NCBI GenBank assembly: GCA_003453555.1
Contig: DMLA01000018.1
Coordinates: forward strand, 1-35,334
DNA length: 35,334 bases
Direction: 5' to 3'
From: Chloroflexota bacterium
GTDB taxonomy: Bacteria; Chloroflexota; Anaerolineae; UBA7937
Shown: positions 24,140-29,660 of the stretch, piece by piece
How the letters are laid out: each line of letters begins with the position of its first letter
Numbering within the stretch: position 1 is the first letter of the stretch
Position numbers and translations under genes: made by a program
Notes under the pieces: generated by a model
Told to the model about the DNA's origin: nothing
What the model saw: only the letters and a program-made list of their open reading frames with translations
The model's database searches: none

Positions 24140-25522
24140 CTATACGATCTTCTCCCTCACGATGGCGCTTGCGTAGTCCAAGGCCCACACCACGATGGCG
24201 ATGGCCCAGACAGCAGCACCCGCTTCCCTATACATCAACAGGCGTATCCACTGTTGCAAGAGGTAGCCGATCCCCCCACCACCGACGAAGCCGATGATGG
24301 TGGACATCCGGACGTTAATATCCCAACGATAGACGGTGAAGGCCACATAGGGAGGTACGATCTGGGGGATTACAGCGTAGACGATGGTCTGCAGGCGGTT
24401 GGCGCCCGTGGCCGTGATGGCCTCGATGGGACCAGGGTCGATCGATTCCACGGCCTCGGAGTAGAGCTTGCCCAGGGCGGCGACGGAGTGGACAGCCAAA
24501 GCGAGAACACCAGCGAAGGGGCCCAGCCCTACCCAGACCACGAAGACTATAGCCATAATCAGGGGCTCTATAGAGCGGAGGATATTGAGGATAGTGCGGG
24601 TCAGGTAGTAGAACCCCATAGTGATGGGGGTGCCCCCCATCAGGTTGCGAGCCGCCAGGAAACTCACCGGGATAGCGAAGACGATGGCCACGGTGGTGGC
24701 CATGAGGGCCAAAAAGATGGTCTCCATCATCTTCTCCGCCACCAGGAAGAAGGTATGGCTGGGGTGGATGGTTCCTACCTCGCGCTTCAGCAGCGCCTGG
24801 ACGCGACTCCTCTGAGGCCCCTTGCCTCTGGCCTCGCCGAAGGCCTCCGGCGCCACAATGGTGAGAGGCGGGATCCTTCCCTTCTCGTCGGTCTGGAAAG
24901 TAAGGTACTCGCCCTCCTGCCGAATCCGGCGCTTCATCTCCCCGGCCATATTGAGCCACCATATCTGGCCGCGGGAGGAAGGCCAGAAGTTGCCGCCTTC
25001 GATGGTGAATGTCTCCCCGACCTCCCCACAGGTCTTGTCCAGGATGATGAGATAGGGCTCATCCTCCAAAGGGGTGCCCTTTTCGGGGGGCGAATCGGAA
25101 CAGGGCGACTCGAAGATGACCTCCGCCTTCTGGGTTTCGATGTCCCGCTCCAGGACGGCGGGTTGCAGAAGGTTGCTCACCAAGGGCTTGATGTCCGCCA
25201 CATCGGTTATCAAGCGCATGAGTTTGATGTCGGTGACCTGCCAGCCGATGATGTACACGATGACGCCTATGATGAGGAAAGGCGGCACAAGCGATATCTG
25301 TCTCCCTTGAGCCAGGCTATAGGCGTCCCCGACGCCCCACAACCAAGCCAGGATGATGCCCACATAGAGAAAGGTGCTCCCTTGCCATTGTATCAGGAGC
25401 GCTGTGACTACGATGGCCAGGAGGAGGGCTGCTCCTTGGAGAGGAGCCCCAGCGTATATCTGCCCCAGGCCAGGGATGAGAGATAGAAATGCACTGAGAA
25501 GGGGTGACTTCTTGCCTTCCAC
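24140..25522 (-). CDS. PhnE-type ABC permease with extra N-terminal domains
   Basis: This 460-residue protein is much longer than ordinary PhnE (about 260-290). The C-terminal half (from about residue 235) is the BPD_transp_1/PhnE core, with TIFLALMATTVAIVFAIPVSFLAARNLMG and the EAA loop EAITATGANRLQTIVYAVIPQ that contacts the ATPase. The N-terminal half has about three extra membrane segments beginning SLIPGLGQIYAGAPLQG (TM2-like). An extracytoplasmic segment follows, with a TIG/IPT-like patch, GEVGETFTIEGGNFWPSS. It lies 8 bp after phnC and ends at a strong terminator. The substrate could be phosphonate, phosphite or another small anion or nucleoside. Confidence 0.88.
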   Translation of the reverse strand: MEGKKSPLLSAFLSLIPGLGQIYAGAPLQGAALLLAIVVTALLIQWQGSTFLYVGIILAWLWGVGDAYSLAQGRQISLVPPFLIIGVIVYIIGWQVTDIKLMRLITDVADIKPLVSNLLQPAVLERDIETQKAEVIFESPCSDSPPEKGTPLEDEPYLIILDKTCGEVGETFTIEGGNFWPSSRGQIWWLNMAGEMKRRIRQEGEYLTFQTDEKGRIPPLTIVAPEAFGEARGKGPQRSRVQALLKREVGTIHPSHTFFLVAEKMMETIFLALMATTVAIVFAIPVSFLAARNLMGGTPITMGFYYLTRTILNILRSIEPLIMAIVFVVWVGLGPFAGVLALAVHSVAALGKLYSEAVESIDPGPIEAITATGANRLQTIVYAVIPQIVPPYVAFTVYRWDINVRMSTIIGFVGGGGIGYLLQQWIRLLMYREAGAAVWAIAIVVWALDYASAIVREKIV

Positions 25523-25530
25523 GTTGCCCC

Positions 25531-26286
25531 CTATGTAACCGTTATCCGCTCGGCCTCCTGACCGTAGATCTCCTTAAAGCGTTGGTCGGTGATCTCATCA
25601 GGACGTCCCTGGAAGACCACCCGGCCATCCTTCAGCCCCACCACATTGGAACCGTAGCGACGGACTAAATCCAAGAAGTGGAGGCTGCAGATCACCGTTA
25701 TCCCATCTTCGCGGTTGAGTTGTTCCAGGTACCTCAGGATGGAGTGGGCCAAAACGGGGTCCAGGCTGGCCACCGGCTCATCGGCCAACATGAGCCTGGG
25801 CTCCTGCATCAGGGCGCGGGCGATGCCCACCCGTTGCCGTTGCCCACCGCTCAGGTCATCGGCTCGCTTAGGGGCCAGATCGGTGATGCCCACCCGCTCC
25901 AGGTTTCGCATGGCCCTCTTCACTTCCTCCTGGGGGAAGCGGATGATGCTTTGCCAAGGGTTGACATACCCCAACCTCCCCGAGAGGACATTGGTCAGGA
26001 CCGAAGAGCGCTCCACCAAGTTGAACTCTTGGAAGATGAAGCCGATGTGGCGCCGTATTTTGCGCAACTCCTCCCCCGAGGCAGCGGTGATATCCGTCCC
26101 ATCCCAGACGATCCTGCCCTCGGTGGGCTCGATGAGACGGTTGATGCACCGGAGGAGGGTCGATTTGCCCGCTCCGCTGAGGCCTAGGATCACCAAGAAC
26201 TCACCATCTGGCACCTCGAAACTAACGTCATCTAGGGCCAGAGTGCCGTCCTCATAAATCTTGGTCAGATGTTCTACCTGTAACAA
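25531..26286 (-). CDS. phnC: Phosphonate-type ABC transporter ATP-binding protein
   Basis: This 251-residue ABC ATPase has Walker A LGLSGAGKSTLLRCINRL, the Q-loop FQEFNLVERSSVLTNVLSGRLG characteristic of PhnC, signature DLSGGQRQRVGIARAL, Walker B LMLADEPVASLDP and the H-loop CSLHFLDL. It powers import by the adjacent permease with the PhnD-like binding protein. It is separated from phnD by 78 bp containing a long hairpin, which probably sets different expression levels. Substrate class is inferred from family only. Confidence 0.93.
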   Translation of the reverse strand: MLQVEHLTKIYEDGTLALDDVSFEVPDGEFLVILGLSGAGKSTLLRCINRLIEPTEGRIVWDGTDITAASGEELRKIRRHIGFIFQEFNLVERSSVLTNVLSGRLGYVNPWQSIIRFPQEEVKRAMRNLERVGITDLAPKRADDLSGGQRQRVGIARALMQEPRLMLADEPVASLDPVLAHSILRYLEQLNREDGITVICSLHFLDLVRRYGSNVVGLKDGRVVFQGRPDEITDQRFKEIYGQEAERITVT

Positions 26287-26305
26287 TATCCTTCTCCTTA
26301 CACAG

Positions 26306-26341
26306 GTAGAGAAGGGGGAAAGCGAGATTCCCCTTCTCTAC
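26306..26341 (-). terminator. Intercistronic hairpin between phnD and phnC
   Basis: GTAGAGAAGGGG (26306-26317) and CCCCTTCTCTAC (26330-26341) form a perfect 12-bp stem with a 12-nt loop. There is no long T run on the minus strand. It probably attenuates read-through or protects the phnD message, so that more binding protein than ATPase is made. Confidence 0.7.
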
Positions 26342-26364
26342 CCTTGCGCAAAGATCGCCTTTCC

Positions 26365-27267
26365 CTATTTGGCCAGTGCCTCGACGTCGACACCGGAGGC
26401 GTCGAGGACCGCCCGGAAATCGTCGTAGAAGGAGTCGTCCTTCTCCACCACCTCTGCCCAGCCGTATGCCTTCCCCATGGCTTCTACACCCTCGTCGGTG
26501 GCCATGATCTCAATGAAGGCTTGCACGATCTTCTCCCTCATATCGGCCGGGAATTCCTTTATGAACTGGAGGCCATCGTTGGGGATCTCCGGCGATTCGG
26601 CGATCACCACCGTCTTATCATAGACATCGGGGTAATCATCAGCGATCTTGTCCCGGCAGTCGATGTAACACGCGCCAGCATCGCAATCCCCTTGATAGAC
26701 CGCCAGGGCCACATTGTCATGGGACCCCGCCTCTATCTGCTGGGCCAGGTCGGTGTCCGGGTCCACCCCCGCTGCCTTGACCATGATGCTGGGGATGATA
26801 TAACCGGAGGCGGAAGCGGCATCTACCCAGCACATCGTCTTCCCCGCCAGGTCCTCCAGTTTGGTGATACCTGTATCGGCCCCAGCGATGATCTCACCGT
26901 TGTAGAAGGCCCTACCGTAGCGGACGCTGACCAAGGCCACATCGACGCCGTACTTCTCGTGGGCCAAGATGTAGGCGAAGGTGGCCAAGGTGCCCATATG
27001 GGCCTTTCCGGTGCCCATGGCCTCGATGACCGCCGAGTAACTAGTGGCCACACTGCCCTCGATAACGTAGCCCGTCTTCTCCGACAGGAGTGCCGCAATC
27101 TCCTCGGCGCTTTCAATGATCTCCGGCGTGTCCCCGGAGGGGACAAAGGCCAGGACGATGGGGTTATCTTTTGTCCCTAGGGCTGACTCCGCCGGCTTGC
27201 ACCCGGCCAAAGGTACAAGCACCAAGAGCAAGGCCAGACCTAACAAAAGCACTCTATAGTTTCTCAT
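26365..27267 (-). CDS. phnD: PhnD-type substrate-binding lipoprotein
   Basis: This 300-residue protein has a signal peptide with lipobox VPLAGC and then a PhnD/Phosphonate-bd fold: NPIVLAFVPSGDTPEIIESAEEIAALL, YSAVIEAMGTGKAHMGTLATFAYILA, YNGEIIAGADTGITKLEDLAGKTMCWVDAASASGYIIPSIM. The DAASASGY loop is where phosphonate and phosphite binders contact the anion. It is the first gene of the operon, with a strong ribosome binding site (AAAAAGGAG) and a promoter about 100 bp upstream. The ligand is not determinable here; proximity to psuKG leaves a nucleotide-like ligand open. Confidence 0.92.
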   Translation of the reverse strand: MRNYRVLLLGLALLLVLVPLAGCKPAESALGTKDNPIVLAFVPSGDTPEIIESAEEIAALLSEKTGYVIEGSVATSYSAVIEAMGTGKAHMGTLATFAYILAHEKYGVDVALVSVRYGRAFYNGEIIAGADTGITKLEDLAGKTMCWVDAASASGYIIPSIMVKAAGVDPDTDLAQQIEAGSHDNVALAVYQGDCDAGACYIDCRDKIADDYPDVYDKTVVIAESPEIPNDGLQFIKEFPADMREKIVQAFIEIMATDEGVEAMGKAYGWAEVVEKDDSFYDDFRAVLDASGVDVEALAK

Positions 27268-27347
27268 CTCCTTAACTCCTTTTTGGCTCAGATTCTATCC
27301 GCTATCACAATTTGTACGTGGACTCTATCTATCACCTCCCTCCCAAA

Positions 27348-27359
27348 AGCGGTACCGCT
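27348..27359. promoter_or_regulatory. Palindrome at the phn promoter start site
   Basis: The perfect 12-bp palindrome AGCGGTACCGCT lies within about 10 bp of the -10 box, at the predicted transcription start of the phn-type operon. It is a good operator candidate for a dimeric repressor. No regulator gene is adjacent. Confidence 0.45.
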
Positions 27360-27367
27360 CTTGACAT

Positions 27368-27396
27368 ATAATACTACAAATCCATTTCTTAGGCAA
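27368..27396 (-). promoter_or_regulatory. Promoter of phn-type operon
   Basis: On the minus strand TTGCCT (27396-27391) and TATTAT (27373-27368) are spaced by 17 bp, giving a leader of roughly 95 nt before phnD. Confidence 0.6.
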
Positions 27397-27415
27397 GCGC
27401 TAGATATGCCAAGTA

Positions 27416-27444
27416 TTGACACCCTTACCTCAAGCCTTTATACT
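27416..27444 (+). promoter_or_regulatory. Plus-strand promoter firing into oriC
   Basis: TTGACA (27416-27421) and TATACT (27439-27444) are separated by 17 bp. No plus-strand gene follows; transcription would cross the AT-rich element and DnaA boxes and run antisense to the dnaA 3' end. It may yield a non-coding RNA or assist origin opening. Confidence 0.55.
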
Positions 27445-27470
27445 AATTAACCTTTTGCATATATAATATG

Positions 27471-27485
27471 TAGTAGTGATAGTAG
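27471..27485 (+). promoter_or_regulatory. DnaA-trio-like repeat
   Basis: The sequence TAGTAGTGATAGTAG directly follows the AT-rich block. Read 3' to 5' away from the DnaA boxes it is GAT-GAT-AGT-GAT-GAT, the orientation expected for DnaA-trios, on which DnaA assembles to melt the origin. One of five units departs from consensus. Confidence 0.5.
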
Positions 27486-27642
27486 GACCGGTTGAAAGGT
27501 GGAAAACCCTCTGTCATAGCCTGGCCCAGGCCCTATTCTGGTCTAGCAGTTGGTGGAGAAGGTGTGTAATGGATGGAAGGGAGCAGGGCGGGATGGTGAT
27601 TAGAAGTGGTGATGGGCTCCATATCATGGTGTAAGCCCTGAG

Positions 27643-27693
27643 TTATCCCCAGACAAGAGAAGTTATCCACAGGAAAAGCGGGAGTTATCCACA
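27643..27693 (+). promoter_or_regulatory. DnaA box cluster
   Basis: TTATCCCCA (27643-27651), TTATCCACA (27663-27671) and TTATCCACA (27685-27693) lie in the same orientation at 20 and 22 bp spacing, close to two helical turns. The last two are perfect consensus boxes. Confidence 0.92.
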
Positions 27694-27799
27694 AGTGTTG
27701 GGGAAAAGGCCTCCATTCCTTCGGATCCTTCCTTCACACTCTCACGGTCTTCAGGACCCAAAAGGGAACGGACAAGGCCCCTGGGAAGGGTTTCCGGTC

Positions 27800-29278
27800 T
27801 TAAGGAAGGGCATGGTAGAGCATCTCCTTGATGGAGAGCAACTCCCGCCGCAAGGAGTCCTCCTCGGCCAGGGAAGATATCTTCTCGTAGCCGTAGAGAA
27901 TAGTAGAATGATCTCGGCCGCCCAGGGCCTTACCAATCTCCAAGAGAGAGGCGTCAGTCTCCTCTCGGGCCACATACATAGCCACTTGACGAGGGAGGGC
28001 CACGGCCTTGCCGCGGCGAGGGCTTTTGAGATCTTCCACCGAGACTCCATAGAATTGGGCTACCGCCCTTACGATCTCTTGGAGGGAAGGGGGGCGATGG
28101 GGAGCGATATCTTGGAGAGCGGCCTTAGCCACCTCCACGGTGAGAGGAGAGGCCATCATGCTGGCGTAGGCCACCACGCGGTTAAGGGCCCCTTCCAATT
28201 CCCGAATATTGCTCTGGATCTTACGGGCTAGAAAATCGATCACCTCCGCCGGGATGGGGCAGCCCGTCCTGGTACCCCGGCCTGGCGCGCCCTGGAACGT
28301 GGCAGGCCAGGGGGGCAGGCTCTCCGCCTTGAAGCGGAGGATGGCGGTACGGGTCTCCAGATCGGGGGGCTGGATGTCGGCGATCAACCCCCATTCGAAG
28401 CGGGAGCGCAACCTCTCTTCTAGGGTGGGGATCGCCTTGGGGGGGCGGTCGCTGGAGATGACGATCTGCTTATTAGCGGCGTGCAAGGTATTGAAGGTGT
28501 GGAAGAACTCTTCTTGAGTGCGCTCCTTGCCGGCGATGAACTGGATATCGTCCACCAGGAGGACGTCTATATGGCGGTATTTCAAACGGAACTCTTCGGT
28601 CGTCTGGTTGCGGATGGAGTTGATCAAGTCGTTAGTGAAAGTCTCCGAGGAGATGTAAAGAACCCTTATGTTCTTTGTGAGGGGCACATGACCGATAGCG
28701 TGGAGGAGATGGGTCTTTCCCAACCCCACGCCTCCGTAGAGGAAGAGGGGGTTATAAGCCTCAGCAGGCTTATGAGCCACGGCATAGGCGGCGGCATGGG
28801 CCAAGCGGTTGCTATTCCCCACGATGAAGGTTTCAAAAGTGTATCTGGGGTTAAGGGAGAGCGAGGATAGAGGGGGCGAAGGGAGAGCAGGCTCCTCTTC
28901 TGCGGATCCTGCCCGTCCTGGTACTTGCCGGGCCAGGGAAGGATCCTCAGGATCCTGAACGGACAGGAGGGGCGGGGAGGGTTGTCTCTGATGGGCCCTG
29001 ACTATGAATCTAACTTCTACTGTGTGACCCAGAATGCCCGCCAGAGTCCTCTTGATGGTGCCCAAGAGGCGGTTCTCCAACCACTCTTTGGCGTAAGGGT
29101 TCTCCACCCCCACGACAAGAAGGCCGTCCTCGTAGGAGACGGCAAACGTCCCCTTGAGCCAGGTGTCGTAGGTGGCCCGGGTCATCTGGAGTTGCAGTTC
29201 ACCCTGGGCGGCCTGCCAGATTCGATGGGCGTCCACGCGCTCTATGACCTCTCTTGGAGGGGCGAAAAAAGGCAGCAT
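27800..29278 (-). CDS. dnaA: Chromosomal replication initiator DnaA
   Basis: This 492-residue protein has domain I (RIWQAAQGELQLQMTRATYDTWLKGT), a variable linker, AAA+ domain III (FLYGGVGLGKTHLLHAIGH Walker A, VLLVDDIQFIAGKERTQEEFFHTFN Walker B region, SNIRELEGALNRVVAY), and domain IV with the DNA-binding DHSTILYGYEKI. It binds DnaA boxes and opens oriC. Two oddities are encoded by GC-rich repeats. About 17 extra residues (around 322-338, PPWPATFQGAPGRGTRTG) sit inside the AAA+ lid region where relatives have a short turn. A related repeat lies in the linker near residues 113-122. GTG at 29236 (VDAHRIW) is an alternative start that may fit the family better. Confidence 0.95.
   Translation of the reverse strand: MLPFFAPPREVIERVDAHRIWQAAQGELQLQMTRATYDTWLKGTFAVSYEDGLLVVGVENPYAKEWLENRLLGTIKRTLAGILGHTVEVRFIVRAHQRQPSPPLLSVQDPEDPSLARQVPGRAGSAEEEPALPSPPLSSLSLNPRYTFETFIVGNSNRLAHAAAYAVAHKPAEAYNPLFLYGGVGLGKTHLLHAIGHVPLTKNIRVLYISSETFTNDLINSIRNQTTEEFRLKYRHIDVLLVDDIQFIAGKERTQEEFFHTFNTLHAANKQIVISSDRPPKAIPTLEERLRSRFEWGLIADIQPPDLETRTAILRFKAESLPPWPATFQGAPGRGTRTGCPIPAEVIDFLARKIQSNIRELEGALNRVVAYASMMASPLTVEVAKAALQDIAPHRPPSLQEIVRAVAQFYGVSVEDLKSPRRGKAVALPRQVAMYVAREETDASLLEIGKALGGRDHSTILYGYEKISSLAEEDSLRRELLSIKEMLYHALP
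28262..28311 (-). repeat. Two tandem palindromic repeat units inside dnaA
   Basis: On the minus strand, unit a (28311-28285, 27 bp) and unit b (28285-28262, 24 bp) share CC(T/A)GGCC...CCAGG with each other and with the unit at 28911-28937. Unit a matches that unit at 21 of 27 positions; unit b shares a 14-bp exact end, GTACCAGGACGGGC. They encode the extra residues in the DnaA AAA+ domain. Confidence 0.6.
28911..28937 (-). repeat. Palindromic repeat unit in dnaA linker
   Basis: This 27-bp unit, beginning CCTGGCCCGGCAAG on the minus strand and ending GTACCAGGACGGGC, has CCTGG/CCAGG inverted arms. It is the third copy of the repeat found at 28262-28311. It lies in the variable linker region (domain II), where insertions are tolerated. 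Neighbouring GGATCCTG palindromes add to the structured character. Confidence 0.6.
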
Positions 29279-29345
29279 CCCAAATCGGGAGGGGGGCTTT
29301 CCTCAGGATGCCGAACGCACTAGGTTGTCCTTGATAAGTTTCGGT

Positions 29346-29360
29346 GGTACAAATTGTACC
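29346..29360. promoter_or_regulatory. Palindrome in dnaA leader
   Basis: GGTACAAATTGTACC is a perfect palindrome around one central base, in the 5' leader of dnaA about 70 bp before its start codon. It is a candidate operator. The remainder of the gap 29279-29594 holds the dnaA promoter and no supported gene. Confidence 0.4.
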
Positions 29361-29516
29361 TGCGGGGTCTTAAGTTGGTGCCCTCACCTTGGAAGCAAAG
29401 CATCCTCCAAACGATGGAGCGCCACGAGGGATCTTTCCCCCTGGGGCAAAGCCGCCGGGCCAAGAAGCACCAGGACTCTCTGGGGGAAGAAGAGCCCGTT
29501 CCGCAAATCATTTTCT

Positions 29517-29545
29517 ATTGTAGCAGAGAAGTTATCCTCTGACAA
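29517..29545 (-). promoter_or_regulatory. Promoter of dnaA with DnaA-box-like spacer
   Basis: On the minus strand TTGTCA (29545-29540) and TACAAT (29522-29517) are separated by 17 bp. The spacer holds, on the plus strand, TTATCCTCT (29532-29540), seven of nine matches to a DnaA box, which would allow DnaA to repress its own promoter. The leader would be about 230 nt. Confidence 0.7.
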
Positions 29546-29594
29546 TATGTTAGACCTTAAAATCTAAGGAGGAGGCCGATTTTTAAGGAAAGTT

Positions 29595-29660
29595 ATGGTC
29601 AAGCGGAAGAGGCCGGTGGGCGGCTTCTTCCCCTCCCCGCGCGTTATGGCTTCTTGGTGA
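29595..29660 (+). CDS. Possible 21-residue leader ORF
   Basis: ATG at 29595 with AAGGA five bases upstream opens a 21-codon frame (MVKRKRPVGGFFPSPRVMAS plus W) whose TGA overlaps the GTG start of the next gene (GTGA). The basic sequence looks like the cytoplasmic tail that would precede the following gene's membrane anchor. It may therefore be the true N-terminus separated by a frameshift, or a coupling leader. No homology is recognised. Confidence 0.4.
   Translation: MVKRKRPVGGFFPSPRVMASW

Larger units (their letters stand above)
27436..27693. other. Chromosomal replication origin oriC
   Basis: The roughly 530-bp gap between phnD and dnaA has no credible gene. It contains an AT-rich unwinding-element candidate (about 27436-27470). 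A TAG-type trinucleotide run follows (27471-27485). The run is next to a weak minus-strand DnaA box TTTTCCACC (27498-27506). A cluster of three DnaA boxes lies near the dnaA end. Adjacent dnaA, nearby dnaN, parABS and rpmH support the assignment. The stretch 27507-27640 shows no recognised motif. Confidence 0.8.

Noticed and set aside
24069..24188. Extended N-terminus of the psuK-like kinase
   Set aside because: The added codons read through the intrinsic terminator of the phn-type operon. PfkB homology begins just after the ATG at 24068.
24095..25486. Plus-strand frame of about 460 codons opposite phnE
   Set aside because: The minus strand encodes a clear PhnE permease. The plus frame is Asp/Gln/His-rich antisense with no start signal.
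29320..29511. 63-codon minus-strand open frame in the dnaA leader
   Set aside because: It has no ribosome binding site, no recognisable domain and a composition driven by GC-rich structured DNA. It lies within the probable dnaA leader.
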